A stretch of DNA of 64,000 bases from Hormiphora californensis (Eukaryota; Ctenophora; Tentaculata; Cydippida; Pleurobrachiidae), in contig CM035360.1 of the NCBI GenBank assembly GCA_020137815.1, positions 5,374,250 through 5,438,249 on the forward strand, written 5' to 3'. The notes below the pieces were generated by a model. The model made no database searches. It was not told the DNA's origin and worked only from the letters and a program-made list of their open reading frames with translations. Positions 1 to 12,472 of the stretch are shown here, in pieces. The translations under genes were made by a program, and so were the position numbers. The number at the start of each line of letters is the position of its first letter. The stretch's first letter is position 1.

Positions 1-111
1 CTAGAGACACCATATTGGAGACAGGAATGACGATTGACGAATTTAGACGACACTTTGCGACTTTGCAGCGGGTATAGCACATGGTTACTTTCTGGTTACC
101 GGAATTTGAAT

Positions 112-3100
112 CTAAAATAATCCCATTCTGCGTTTAATTAAGCACTGCCTCCAGAACGGAAGCTCTGCGTACTCTCCCCTTGTCATTCGGAAGTTTCGGA
201 AGGAACTGTGAATCAGTGATATAGTCCTCCTAGTCTGCAGCGGTTCAGACAGGGTGGGAGGAGGAACTTGGGGCAACGCTGGATATCGTACAGACTCAAT
301 ACCTGGTTTGTTGAGTAAGGGATAGAGAACTTACTCAACAAGGTTTGGTTGGAACGGTCCGTGGTAGTTGTAAGTTGACTTTTGGGATGGCAATGTTCAG
401 CGTTTATATACGACAAAACGAAGATACATTGTCAACTGATGGTCGATGGTAGACAACACAAGTTACAAAGAGACACAGGAACCTCTGTGCACGACATGTC
501 ACTCTCGTTAGCGGTTTAGTATTGACATGGTGACTTGTTGAGTTAGGGTTCCATAAATCGGGACTGTACGACCAGACGACTCACGAGACATTCTGTTGAC
601 AACTTCTAGACACGCCATCTCCATCTATATGACAAAAACTGAGAAGCTGATTTACTGCATTTAGGTACCAAACTCTTGAGTGAGTACTACCAGAAAAACA
701 ATAGTTCCAGCACAACATGTGTTTTACTTACAATACAGTCAGGGGGACAGTCTGCAACTTCCTTGGCCAGTTTCCGTGCCAGTCGGTATGCCTCAGCGTC
801 AAATGGCTTCACAGGGGAGGGGGCTGAAATGAGGATAGAGGATGAGATACAGTCAACTAGGCTCTACTATAATACACGACTCTCTAAAATCTGTTCTTCC
901 TGAAATAAAACCAACGGTTCTTCCCTATTGGATAGGGTGAATACATCAACTGATATTTATGAGACTCAATCTAACGTGGCAACACATGACCTTTTCAATT
1001 AGTGAAGTGTTTACTAAACAATTGATGTACTAATCTCAATACTCACATCGTGGTTTCTGGCTGCCTCGCTGGGGAGACTCAATGTTATTGATTATCCTGT
1101 TCACAATCTCCTTAGGAGGACTATCACGGGTTCGGGGGTCAATCTCTCCGGACACCCTGTACGCAGTGCTCCCGGGAGCTCCATTAGACACACCCCTCTG
1201 AAATAAATGTTTGTGTCAGAGTGACACTCTAAAGAAAAGTTTCCAGTTCATGTTTTAGAATCCACAAGAACCCGTTTCTAATTCAAGTATTAAAAGTAAA
1301 TGTTTTTACCTTGGATCGGTCGGGGCTGGAGAATCGTTGGGGTGAGGGAGTCCTATGTCGGACAGGGCTGGTATTCTTGTTGGGGCTGCCAGCTCCAACA
1401 GGTGCTCGAGGTGGGGATCCCTTCCTGCTGCATTCCCATCTAATGGGCTGGGATACCACGGGGCTCATGGGCCGGCGGGTAGCCTGGACCTTGTGGAGAT
1501 CTTCACCCAACATTTGTACCTGGCGGAGGAAGGAGAGGTTATTATGTGAGGGTAATCTAACAACCCTATACTAGAATTATCACATCATTACCATACATAG
1601 CAACTAGAACTATGACTCATAGTTGCTAGGGTGATACTCATAGTATGAGTGTCACCCTAGCAACAACGATTCGTACCTGCATATAGTTTCCGAACTTGTT
1701 AACCTCGGGAGGAATGTGGAAGTTAGGGATACAGTTGGGGTTGTTGTTTGGATCAAATGCTACACTCTCTTTCCTGTCTTTCCTGTTAGTGGGGAGGGAT
1801 GGAGTTAATAAACTGCTGTTTACGGGAACAAAAATTAAAAAATCGATCGATATTTCGGTTCGTTAGTCTCTCATAAAGATGCACTTACGGGCCCTTCACG
1901 TCACATGGCTCTTCGATACTGGGAGGCTCTGGCATTCTGGGCAATAGCAAGATGTTAGCAATTATAGCAGATAGCAATCACTCTGTCTCTGTCTCTGTCT
2001 CTGTCTCTGTCTCTGTCTCTGTCTCTGTCTCTGTCTCTGTCTCTCTGTCGCTCTGTCTCTCTGTCTCTCTGTCTCTCTGTCTCTCTGTCTCTCTGTCTCT
2101 CTCTTTCTATCTCTCTGTTCACCTGTCTCTCTCCTCATCATCTTCAGCGGGAGGGGGCAGGTCACACAGCGGGGTGTGGAGCTCACCGGAAATACTATCG
2201 AGATCCCTGTAGGGTAGCGCACACGTATAGCATAGCAATATATTACATAATGTGCTATTGTTAGCGCAATAAAGAGAAGAATTTGTGTTTATGAAGGAGC
2301 AAAATAGCATTTTATGAAGGAGCACTGTGTTGCTTTATGAAGCATTTCTTTGGATCCATGCAATAACTTACTTGTCGCACTCCTTTCCTGAAAAGGGAAG
2401 TTGATATTAGACGATCAGCTAAAAATTAAATAGAGAAAAGTGCTTTGCTATGCATAGCTGGGATTACGATTAAAAATCCGATGGGTCCCCCGTCCAACCC
2501 CATAAATCCCGGCTGATGTTATGAAGCAGTTCGCACATTTGGGGACAAATGGGTCAGCACCACAAGAATAGTAGCTTTTAGCAATTCTTCATCGCCCAGC
2601 TCTATAGAAAACACAAATGGGATCCAGCCGACTGACAGCATGGCGACTGACCGGTTTTCCCCTTGTTGGCCCTATTTTTCCACATGACAAACTTGGGCAC
2701 GAATTTGTGTATTGTGTAGGGTGGGGACGATGGTCGAGCAGGGGAGAGACTCTCGACCTGCTTGCTAGGACCGGGACCATCACAGTCACAATCGACTGGT
2801 GGTGATGCGTCCTTGCCCCCTTTACCTACACAGGTGGTGTGGATGGGTGAAATAATGATATTGGAATCAATGACGTGTTTTATGAAGGAGCAGTTATAGT
2901 TCTACTTAATGACGTGTTTTATGAAGGAGCACTTACCCTGCTCTTCCTCAGCCTCCTCAGCTTCCTGGGCCTCTTCCTCTGTCTGGCAGCTCGTTTCGGC
3001 TAACTGGGGTACCAGGAACTTAAGGGTACCGTGATCGTTACTCAGTCGGATCAGGGTGGATCCGTATGCGCCCTGGGAGAGAGGGGGTGTTAGGAAATTT

Positions 3101-3387
3101 TTAGCTTAGTGTGTTTCACTTCAGTGGACAAGAGTCTTAAAATTATGAGCTCGTGATTGGACCTAGTTGTCGGTGATATACGGTGGTAATAAACTCCATG
3201 ACTGATGATAAATCTAAGTTAATAATTGGTATATCGCATCAGGTTTGCTTTGACGTCGAACAATTATCGTTATTAACCGATTAAAAGAGCAAACAGACCA
3301 CCAATCACCCTCAATCGGCAACCAAAATAATATCAGAAAATTAGAAAAGAGATAGATAGAGAGAGAGAGAGGGATAAATAGTAAAAT

Positions 3388-3436
<49 letters not shown>

Positions 3437-6400
3437 GATGGATAGAGATAGATGACTTACAAACTATCTATTACTACCTGAAGAGTAAGGGCATACAGGC
3501 CGACAAGTAGTCCAGGTGGACTCAACAGAGGTACACTCAGTAGGTCATGATGACAGTAGGACGACACACGAACAAGGGATGTGATAGTTGCGAAGTGAGG
3601 GGGGCCACCCTGCAGGATGTGTCTCATGTGTCTGGGTGTGTGCCACCTGAGATGCGCACATGGTTACCATGGCAACCCGGCCCACTCCCAGGGTCCAGGA
3701 TACCCGTTATTTGGAAGTGGAAAACAGCTGAGTAGTTAGAGATCCCTAATATGATGGGGTTTTAGGATGGATTGGTCGATTTGGATGGTTCTTGGAACTC
3801 ATGTTAGTCAACCAAATTCTGCCTTCGAATCCAATTCACATGATCCACGTGGCATGTTGTATGTTTCGCATCCGAGCTGGTATCGAAGCAAACCGTTAGA
3901 GGAGAGAGAGAGAGAGAGGAGGAAGAAGAAGAGGAAAAAGGAGAGAGAGAAGAGAGAAGAGGAAAAAGGGAAAAGAGAGAAGGGGAGAGAGAGGGAAAGG
4001 GGAAGGGAAAAGGGTTTAAGGGGGGAAACCCAAAGGTTTGGGGGAAAAAAAGTGTGGGGGGGAGGGAAAAATGGGACAAAAAAAGGGGCAAAAGGACCAG
4101 GAGGAAGGAGGCTGGAAAGGGGGGGGGAAAAAATTTGGGGTTTTTATTGGGGGGGGGGTTTTTCTCCCCTTTTCCTTTGGAAAGGGGAAACATATTTATT
4201 TAAAAGGGCTGGGGGTCCTTAACTTTTTAATGTTACCATGGTAACCAGTAGGGACGGAAAGGGGGAACCCTACTAAAAACACCCCACCGGAAAAGGGAAA
4301 AGGGGCGGGTAGACAGTGGTCACGAAAAAAAAACCCCCAAGTGGGGGGGGAGAAAGAGGAAAAGGGGGGGAACCAAAAGGGGGGGGAGGAAGGCAAAGTA
4401 GGGGACCCGCGGGAGGGGCCAATGGGCGGGTGGGGAATGAGAGGCGCAAAAGGAAAAGGGGGGGGAAGGCCCGGAAACCCAGGGCGGAAGGGCCGGAAAA
4501 GTGGGAAAACCAAGGGTGGTATTAGAAAAGGAGGGGTTTTGGGGAAATTGGGTTTGGGGGAGGGAGGGAAAAACCCCCAAAAGGGTTGGGGAAACCCAAG
4601 GCCTTGGAAACCAAACCAAGACCCGGGGGGGCGGAAAGGTTTCGCCCAAAGGGGATAAAAGCCAAACCGGGGAGGGGAACCAAAAGGGGGGAGGAGAAAA
4701 AGGAAAAAGGGAGGGGGATGAGAAAACAAAGGGGAAAGACCCGGGGAAAAGAAAGAAGAAAGAGGGGAGGCTTAAAAGAGAGGAGAGGGGAAAAAAGAGA
4801 AAAGGGAGGAGAGAGGAGAGAGGAGAGTATGAGGGGGGGAAAGAGGAGAGAGGGATTGGAGGGGAGAGGGGGGAGGAAATGAGTTAAGAGGAAGAAAGGA
4901 TAAAAAAGGGGCGGGAAAAAAAGAGAGAAGAAGAGGGGGGAAAGAGGAAAGGGAGAGAGAGAGAAACTGCCCGGCCCACAGGGGAAAGGGGGGGGCAAAT
5001 TTTCATAAAAAATTTGAGGGGCCGGGTTTTTTAAAACCATTAAAGAGCTCCTGCGGGGGGGGAGGGTAAGTGGTTACAAGAGATAAAAGTCGAGGGGTTC
5101 CCGGGGGTTTTACCGCGTACAGGAGCAGGACTGGTCAGGGGGGGGACTTTGAATTTTTGGGACTTTGCCCCAAACCGATCCTTTGGCCCCGTGGGAAAAA
5201 GGAAGTAAATTTTTGAAAGGGGGAAAATATTAAGGTTCCCAAATGGTAACAGCGGGTTGGGGGCCCCGGAAAACAAATAAGAAATTGGAATGCTACCTCT
5301 CTCCCCCAAGTGCTTTCCCTTTTTCAGTTTTGGACGCCCCCCCAAACCCAACCAAACCCCCCCAACCTTAATTCATTTTTGTATTGGGGGACAAATGAGG
5401 AGAATTCAAAGATTTGGGAATAACGCAAACTAAATTTAAAGCTGCCATTTGCAAAAAAGAATTCACAAAACTCTTTAAAATTTGATTTAAACCGGTAGTT
5501 TTTGGGTTTCAGAAAAAAATCAAGGGTTTCTCTTTTAGACCACACTAAATAATCCGACAGGTCCTGCCAACTCCTTTTGGGGGACGGTTGGGTCACAGGT
5601 GACTACAATTATAACATCACTCACCGGTTCCATGGCATCTCTCTGCTCTCTCAACCCACCACCACCACCGCCGCAACCACGACCACCCGGTGTAGACTTG
5701 TCTGGAGCATCATCTAGACCAGGTTCCTCTTTTTACCGCTTCACCATCACCTTACCAGCCCCCATTCTCGTTTTAGACATACTAAAACTTTCCCCACTTG
5801 GGGCGGGGTTTTGGGAAAATCCCCACCTTTGGTGGGGTTTTTCAAAAATTCCCCAAAATAAAAAGTTTCCGATCATTTTTCCAAATATATGGGGTTTTGG
5901 TTTTGGGATCAGGGGAGGGATATTTCCACACAAACACACTACTAGTACAAGCTCTATGTAGACACAATCTTCTCGGAAGAACGGAACGAGAGAGAAGGAT
6001 AGAGAGAGAGCGAGATGGTTTGGACGGCCTCCCATTGGGCAGTCTATCTTTTTTTTCTATCATTTTCCGCCAAACCGGAAAATTTTACCAATGGGGGAAA
6101 CTCAGTAAAATTTGTCACGTGATGTTTAATTTCAATACATGCAGAATCCAAACAGCCCGGAAAAAGGGGAGTCGGGGGAGGAAAGAGAGAGAGGGGAAGA
6201 GAGAGCGGAGAGAGGAGAGGAGGAGATTTTTGAGACGAGAGAGAGGGGAGAGGAGGGGAAGAGAGAGGTTTTTTGGGGAGAGAGAGAAGGGGGAGAGAGG
6301 GGGGAAGAGAGAGAGGGGAGGGGAGAGAGAGAAGGGCGGTCATTAATGTCTTTACCCACAGTTCGGGGTTGCTAGGGGGAAAAGGGTTTCGGGCTTGGGG

Positions 6401-8358
6401 AGATTTTAGAGTAGTAGCCGGAAAAATGAGAGATCTGTCTGTTGGAGTTTTAAAGAAAGTAAAATGAAAAAAACAACCTCGTGGGAGAGAAATGAGTTTT
6501 TAAAAAAGAACTTTTCCCTCTTCCCCCCCCCCCCCCCTTCTACCCTCTCCTCCCCTCCTTCTCTCTAATCCTTTTCCTCTCTCCTCCCCTCTTTGCCCCA
6601 GTGGAAGTTTGCCAAACCCAAAAAGGGCCCGTTTTAAAAACGGTCTTTCCCGCGGGTTTCAAAAGAAAAAGTTAGACCGAAAAAGAGATCGAGAGAGCGA
6701 TAAACAACGGGGAAGATCGGTCAATCGTTGGAGATCATACTAACTGTTTAGAAGTTATCGAGTATCGACAATTTTAAACCAAAGATAGTTATACTGTTTT
6801 CGGTGGAACTGAAATAACCCAGTAACCCACTTATATGATCTAGACACGCACAATTAGTTTGTGGCTGGCCAGCCCAAACTTTGGTAACGAAATTACCACG
6901 AGATGATATAGGGAGGGGTTTGTTTTGTTTAATTTTCAGAGGTCGAACAAGACAAGGGACGGATAAACTTCGTTACCAAGAACACGCTCGGAGAACGAAT
7001 ACCAGAGCCCAGAGCCGATTCTTATCATCGGTAATCGGCAAGCACGTGCTGCTAGTTTGCCAACCAGTATACTCAGTATTTCATATATGAAATGAATGAT
7101 TGAAAATATATGAGATAAACCAACAGCCAAAAACCTCCTGTAGTGGTCCTTGTTTAGTAAACCCCCTCACAAAGTTTCCCACACTAACCTCAAAGAATGC
7201 AGTAAGTTGGTCCTTTGTAAAGTCACCCTGATCGTCATCTTCTCCCCTATCTGCCATTGATTGGGCAACTATCCTCCGGGCTGCCATTTTAATAGCGTCC
7301 TCTCTCGTGCACCCTCCCAGGAGAGCCTGTAAAGATAGTATGGGATTCAGATCTTTGGGTTTGGGGATAGGTTAGTGATCACAAATAATTGTTACAGCAA
7401 TTATTAATTGTGATGAATTCTTAGAATGAGAAGTTGGGCTATAATTATATCACCCTTTTGGGTGTTGTTATTGTATAAGTATTACTCAACAACTAATAAC
7501 CGTGGGACTCAAACTCTCGATTTCTCGATTATTGAACACGAGCCTGATCAGTGATAACAATCGGATCAGCAGTTTTTTTCTCACGCTTTGCAAAACAGCT
7601 TATTAAACCTTGGCCTTGTGTTACTACGTATTGCACAAACAATACATAAACAATTGTTTATGAAATTAGTAGCAACAACTAAAACCGTGGGACTTAATCT
7701 TTCAATTATTGAACACGAGCCTGACCCAGCTGTTTTTTTATAACTAATACTTAATCATGGTGTTTATTGTTTGGAGTGGTAAATGTGAAAAGAAGAAAGT
7801 CACTTCTTTGGCGAATCTGTTTATTTTTGAAACCCAAAGACACCGATAAATACCTGTCAGGCCAATGCTCTGACCACAGTTCTCGCGAGAGAAACGAGAA
7901 TGGGTCAGGCCAATGCTCTGACAGATAAATACAGGTCGAGAGCCAAGAAAGTGCATGATTTAATGTCCTAATAACAAGTTATTTTTGGGCTGCATTATTG
8001 TAATGCCTGGCAAAATATTATATAACTTGACTTAATTTATGCAGAACTCGGAAGGGTCAGATCAACTAAATTTAGCTCTGACAACACTTAAACAGTTATC
8101 TTGGCTCTTTCTAGAGACAACAGCTCTAACTGGATCCTAATCACTGTCTCTTTCTAGTTTCTCTCTCTCTCCCTCTATTTTACTCTCCCCCTCTCTCTCC
8201 CTCTCTCTTTCTAACTCGTCTACTTAACTTTCTCTCTCCCCCTCGCTGCTATGCAGTAAGGCCCCGAAATAGCGTAATGACGGAGTGTCGCGGATGAAGT
8301 CGTGAAGAGTCCCGGAAAAGACCCAACCACGCGTATCCAATTACTTAGTACCATGGGA

Positions 8359-8398
<40 letters not shown>

Positions 8399-11300
8399 GT
8401 TTTTGGTTGGTTTGAAATATAAATTAGGACTCATCGAACAAGCAAAGTATCACACACAAATAAAACATATAGTGTTCGATAGTCCAGCCCCATGCGAGGG
8501 ACACACAACACACAGAAAAGTAAACACGCAAACAATATAATATTAGTGTCCCACAAGCTTGTAGGGCGGGTGATGTTCCGATATAGCAGGAGGAGGTTCC
8601 CTAGGAATGAAGTGGAGGATTGGAAGGGAAATCTGAAATTGCTGAAAATATATCTAGAAGAGGATATGTTACGGGTTAGGTGTTACGTGTTACGTGTTAG
8701 GTGTTACGGTTAGGTGTTACGTTATAAACTATAATAAAATCATGGTAAAGAGATAACAGAAAGCAATGTTAACCATATAGAAAACGAAGGTAGACAGATA
8801 GGAAGAACCAACGAAAATTGGATGAAACATTTTGTATGGAAAATGGACTTACGAACCATACACTCAGCCTCAAAATAAACTTACAAACCATACACTCAGC
8901 CTCAAAAGCTAAAAATTGAAAGAAGACGAGAAATTGTATGGAGAAAACAGTCCAGAAAAACTGGAAAGAGACCGTGGTCACTGGAAACAAGTACATGTCA
9001 CTGGAATTCACGTATATATGTCTTTGAAAAGTTAATAATCTTGAGCAAGGTTCATCTTAAATAATTGTCGAGTATGTTTACTCTCGTAAGAGTGATTCCG
9101 TAGAATGTTAATCTGTTTCAAGCGGAAGGTTTCATCTTTTAGTGAATGGGTTCTGTAGGGTTGTGTTACAATCATCCCAATGAACGGGATCACCTGAACC
9201 TTGTACCTGTAGCAACCTGGTTTTAACCTGTGATTTGAAAGTGTGAGTGCTAACAAAGAGAGAGAGAGAGAGAGAGAAAGAGAGGGAGTGATGGAGAGAG
9301 AAAAAGAGATAGATAGGGATGAGAGAAAACTATTTTCACGCTCTCTTTCGTGGTAACCACACTTCCCATCCACCGCGGCTCGAGGGATGAGAACTGGCAA
9401 GGAGGATAGAACCACTGCAATTACAGTGAGAAACAGGTCGACAGAGAGACCGTGAATGAAGATAATTATAGGATAATTATAAGATGGGGAACATTAGTGA
9501 CAGAGTTAGATCTCCGTGGTTAAAGAATGTTCTACTTCAAAGCAAGGAGTAGGTCATTGATTATTATATCAACTTCGAAATGAATCAGCTCTGTACAGCA
9601 GCAAAGCTTTTTCGAAGTAGAGATCACACATATCAGCACTGCAAATTATATCTGCCAGATCATTACTAACCAGGAACCGACCGAATCAGAAAATACTGGT
9701 CCCTGATTGGCTGATAACCAGTCACGTGACCTAAATAACGAGTTCTGATTGATTGTTTACTTGTTTCGGTCGGTTCCTGCTTATACTAACCGAGAAAGGT
9801 ATGCTCATTGACTGTCTATCAGCAGCTAACTCCACAGGTATGTCATCCTCAGGGTTAGGTACGTACTCCAGGGATATCTTCCTGACATCATCAGGTACCA
9901 CGATGGGTTCAGGGGGAGGTGGGATGGCCACACCCTCTACTACAATATCCTCTTCAACACGGGTCTCGTCTGTTTCTCCTGGGATAATAGGGGGTTTATA
10001 ATCATGATGAAGTAAAGGCTGGTTGAGAGAGTAAGAAAATGAAATATGGTCTATGGTCTGGCCAAAGTTTGGTAACGAAATTGACCCTCAAAGAGACTTT
10101 GCACGCCGACTAGGGATGAGTGAACTTTCGGTACCTAGGGCCCGAAAATTTTGAACACACGGACACAGTGTCAGGCGACTCAACAAAGCTTACCTTCTGG
10201 TATGACCTGCTCTTCCTCATCTGCCTCTGCCTCTGCTTCTTTCTCTTCTGGATCCTCTTCTACCACTGCTGGGACCTCATCTACCTCTAAAAGCAGGGGC
10301 ATTAAAAAAGTAGGGGGTTAGGAGATGAACTAGCAGGGGGAAGTTAGGAACTAATTAGAGACCATGTGACACCGAGCTACATAATTATGCCACCCTGGAC
10401 AGCTATGACGACTAATTAGACCAGTTGTGACCTATAACTACGGAATGTGGTCTCAAACCCCGAGACCTAATTAGAGACAGTGGTATGGTCTAGTGGGTGT
10501 GTGCTATTCGTAACACCATCGTATTGTGTTGCTACGTATATTGGGAGACCCGAGAGAGACCATCCCCTCCCTAGAGCTGGGGTGGTATAAGTATCAAGAT
10601 ATTTCCAGATCTCCCATCCACTAACTTGTTGAACACCTTCTCTCCCACTTTTCTACCACTGATATTACAATCCAATTGATCACCATGCCTCTACCGACCT
10701 ACAACTCAGTCTCCTCCACCACCAGGACTAACTCAGCGGACCTTGCCAGCTCAATGATTGCCTGGCAACGAGCCAGATACCACGACAGCTCACCCCTACC
10801 CAAAAACTTCCCAAAGAGAACCTATGCGGAACATTCTGAGAGAACTGTTGGGATGAGGATCCGGTTTGCGGTGAAGAAGCTAGCTGCAAAGACGGGAGTA
10901 CCAGGACGGAAAGAGGAGAAATCATCATCGGGGAGGACAACAAGTATTTTCAAGTACCAATGAATGAGAGGACATATTTTACCCGGTTATTTGTTTGTTT
11001 GTTCGTTAATTTTAGTTAATTTCCCCGAAAATCAATGTTTTTAAATTTGAAACACCAACCTGGAGCTGCTGCTTCCTCCTCTTTTTCTCCCTCTCCCTCC
11101 ACCGCCTCTTTATCCCCCTCTTCTTCTTCCTCAGGGGGTGCCTCTAACTCCTTGATAAGATTCCTGGCAGGGTCTAGTTCCTCTATGAAGCCCCCTCCAG
11201 GTGCCTGATCCATCTCCCCTTCCTCCTCTTGCTCGGGTTTCGTCTCTGTAGGAAATATGTTATTATGTAATGGTTTATAGGATAACGATTAGGGTCACTC

Positions 11301-11869
11301 CTCCCAGAAATACTAGAACCCCCCACTAGGTACACATTCCACTGCATCTACTGCATAAGACCTTAGTTACACCCCCTAGTAACTAGTAACACCCTAGTTA
11401 CACCCGTCCTTAGTTACGCACGTACCAATTGTGATGCGGATTGTACAGGGGGATCCCTCTGGGTCCTCTGGATCGTTTACCTCTACTTGTGAAAACCGGG
11501 CTGGCGACTTCCGGCCACTCTGATTGAGGAAGTGTGAGGAAAGGGAGTTTTGGGAACTTGGTATAGCAAAGCATGGAAACTGAGAAAATTTAATAGAACA
11601 CAGAACCTCGAAAGTACCATGATAAAGGAAACGAAGCTAATTTTGATTCCAAACTGCAAATGGAACAACTACCCCCCTTTACTATCAAAATCACACGCAC
11701 TCTCTCCGATCCCGGGGTAGGGATAGCAGGACACAAACACACCACACATCGATTCTAAACTAAAAACACCCACAAATCACTGTTCTAAACTACCTGGTTG
11801 GAAGGTACAATGTAGAAACTATCAGATCTTCTGTCTGGAGAGGATCCCCTGCTAAACGTCGTGTCCTTG
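112..11869 (-). CDS. Unrecognised multi-exon acidic, proline-rich protein (5' end unresolved)
   Basis: I do not recognise this protein. Seventeen exons with matching phases can be chained on the minus strand: 11869-11794, 11519-11426, 11245-11060, 10286-10194, 9978-9791, 7326-7189, 5726-5625, 3072-2937, 2795-2652, 2387-2372 (16 nt), 2206-2123, 1936-1889, 1782-1677, 1519-1310, 1197-1047, 823-732 and a terminal exon 234-112 ending in TAG. Every junction has an acceptor AG and donor GT, and the phases close without a frame break. The chain gives about 660 residues: a Ser/Arg start, a Glu-rich middle (runs of EEEE), a Pro-rich segment (PPPPEPIVVP), a short helical piece (TREDAIKMAARRIVAQ), a Gly run, then a region with VAFDPNNNPNCIPNFHIPP and a basic Ser/Pro tail. 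No catalytic motif is visible. The first listed exon starts in mid-codon, so at least one upstream exon is missing. Exon 5726-5625 lies in a low-quality-looking block. It could be one gene with the SAM gene upstream, but that gene ends in a stop. Confidence 0.5.
732..823 (-). CDS. Exon of the acidic/proline-rich protein
   Basis: This exon reads SPSPVKPFDAEAYRLARKL and ends DCPPDCI. It is bounded by a good acceptor (tttcag) and the donor GTAAGT. It joins upstream exon 1197-1047 with a split Ser codon and joins the terminal exon 234-112 in phase 0. Confidence 0.5.
1047..1197 (-). CDS. Exon of the acidic/proline-rich protein
   Basis: The exon encodes about 50 residues including GEIDPRTRDSPPKEIVNRI. 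The acceptor is ttattttcag-like and the donor is GTGAGT, with phase matching both neighbours. Confidence 0.5.
1310..1519 (-). CDS. Exon of the acidic/proline-rich protein, basic Ser/Pro segment
   Basis: Seventy codons in phase 0 on both sides. The sequence has several SP and TP pairs in a basic context (SPNKNTSPVRHRTPSPQRFSS), which resemble proline-directed kinase sites. It is preceded by exon 1782-1677 in the same frame. Confidence 0.5.
1980..2106. repeat. (CTGTCT)n microsatellite
   Basis: A hexamer array of CTCTGT/CTGTCT type that grades into CTCT. It lies just 3' (minus sense) of exon 2206-2123 in an intron of the acidic protein gene. Predicted peptides across it are low-complexity artefacts. 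Confidence 0.95.
2288..2930. repeat. Short dispersed motif TTTATGAAGGAGC, four copies
   Basis: The motif TTTATGAAGGAGC occurs at 2288-2300, 2311-2323, 2879-2891 and 2918-2930, the last two inside a longer repeated context (tgacgtgttttatgaaggag). A fifth copy is at 34205-34217. These sit in introns of the acidic protein gene. No function can be assigned. Confidence 0.75.
2652..2795 (-). CDS. Exon of the acidic/proline-rich protein
   Basis: The exon encodes a Cys/Asp-rich start (VDCDCDGPGPS) and ends with a Lys-rich segment (VPKFVMWKNRANKGKT). Donor GTCAGT and acceptor accag fit the phases of exons 3072-2937 and 2387-2372. Confidence 0.45.
3358..3434. repeat. (GA)n microsatellite
   Basis: A nearly perfect GA run in the intron between exons 5726-5625 and 3072-2937. 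The rest of 3.08-3.9 kb shows no exon that I can support. Confidence 0.95.
3900..6680. other. Homopolymer-inflated, purine-rich block of doubtful quality
   Basis: The stretch is dominated by runs such as GGGGGG, AAAAAA and CCCCCCC, with words broken into same-base runs. Much of it is GA-rich low complexity. The flanking DNA does not look like this. One exon (5726-5625) can be read inside it. The many long open frames on both strands here are low-complexity artefacts. It looks like poor consensus rather than biology; reads would decide. Confidence 0.6.
5625..5726 (-). CDS. Exon of the acidic/proline-rich protein with Gly run
   Basis: Thirty-four codons in phase 0 on both sides, reading EPGLDDAPDKSTPGGRGC, then a Gly run, then LREQRDAMEP and donor GTGAGTG. 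The acceptor (aaaaagag) is weak, and the exon lies inside the doubtful block, so the boundaries are uncertain. Confidence 0.35.
7189..7326 (-). CDS. Exon of the acidic/proline-rich protein
   Basis: Forty-six codons in phase 0: a helical segment (TREDAIKMAARRIVAQSMA), an acidic patch (RGEDDDQGDF) and TKDQLTAFFE. The acceptor is tttacag and the donor is GTTAGT. The introns on each side (1.5 and 2.5 kb) hold repeats but no exon I can support. Confidence 0.5.
8356..8720. repeat. (GA)n tract and GTTACGTGTTAGG-type tandem repeat
   Basis: A (GA)n run lies at about 8356-8394, and a short tandem of the type gttacgtgttaggt lies at about 8666-8721. Both are in the intron between exons 9978-9791 and 7326-7189. 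No exon is seen in 7.33-9.79 kb. Confidence 0.7.
9671..9779. mobile_element. Short MITE with CAGGAACCGACCGA termini, copy 1
   Basis: The 109-bp unit has inverted ends CAGGAACCGACCGA and TCGGTCGGTTCCTG. Its inside (tactggtccctgattggctgataaccagtcacgtgacc) reappears inverted at 23849-23941. It has no coding capacity and is a non-autonomous inverted-repeat element. Confidence 0.8.
10160..10180 (-). repeat. Dispersed 20-mer, copy 1
   Basis: Plus strand reads GGACACAGTGTCAGGCGACT. It has an internal palindrome (GACAC-t-GTGTC). On the coding (minus) strand it lies 13 nt past the donor of exon 10286-10194. Near-identical copies occur at 24240-24260, 46432-46451 and 53845-53864. Confidence 0.8.
10586..10593 (+). 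promoter_or_regulatory. Possible TATA box (TATAAGTA)
   Basis: TATAAGTA lies about 100 bp upstream of the ATG of the small plus-strand frame at 10685. The spacing would suit a transcript start near 10615. It is only suggestive. Confidence 0.3.
10685..10963 (+). CDS. Small intronless basic protein nested in an intron (tentative)
   Basis: An ATG-to-TGA frame of 92 codons lies on the strand opposite the acidic protein gene, in its intron between exons 11245-11060 and 10286-10194. The peptide begins MPLPTYNSVSSTTRTNSADL and is rich in Ser/Thr, Arg and Lys. It is not low complexity, has ordinary codon variety, and is preceded by a TATA-like box. No domain is recognised. It could be a small nested gene or a chance frame; conservation would decide. 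Confidence 0.35.
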   Translation: MPLPTYNSVSSTTRTNSADLASSMIAWQRARYHDSSPLPKNFPKRTYAEHSERTVGMRIRFAVKKLAAKTGVPGRKEEKSSSGRTTSIFKYQ

Positions 11870-12472
11870 CTGCAAACACGGGGATTATATTTGAGGAGTT
11901 TTTAGAAGATGAAGTTGGCAAGGGTTGAAACTTGAAAATACAATGGAAACAACAACATAAAATACTACAGTCTCTACAACATTATTCAAATGAAAATACA
12001 TTGGCAGATTTTATCATGACTTGGGGGATTTAATTGGTCGAAGCTACTGACAGTGTAGACTGAAACGTGGTACGACTGAAACCAATAACTCACTATTACA
12101 GCAGAACGCGAGTACAAAACTCATAAATTATATGATAAAGAGGCTGTGTACAGAGTGCATGATGTACTAGTCCCGTTTCTATAGTAACCCGATGGTTACT
12201 GATCTATACCATGAGCTAAACGCTCACTATCCTCCTCTCTCCCTCACTCTCTCCAGGGTATAGTGCATCTGCAGGCATGCTGCACAGAGTACAATTAAAT
12301 TGCCTTCCGTAAATATCCCTTTCTCTGTATGGAACGAAAACAAAAACGATTTTTAAATGGTTCAACTCTTACAGAGGAGTATAAATCTGAATTTTAACTG
12401 GATTTAAAATAATCTGAATTTCTCCTGAAGCAGAGAACTATGCGGTTCAACTTCCAATCTTGGTGCAAATCA

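Noticed and set aside
3767-5351. Several overlapping open frames of 100-180 codons
   Set aside because: They follow from homopolymer and GA-rich composition in a doubtful block; peptides are Gly/Lys/Glu or Pro/Phe/Ser only.
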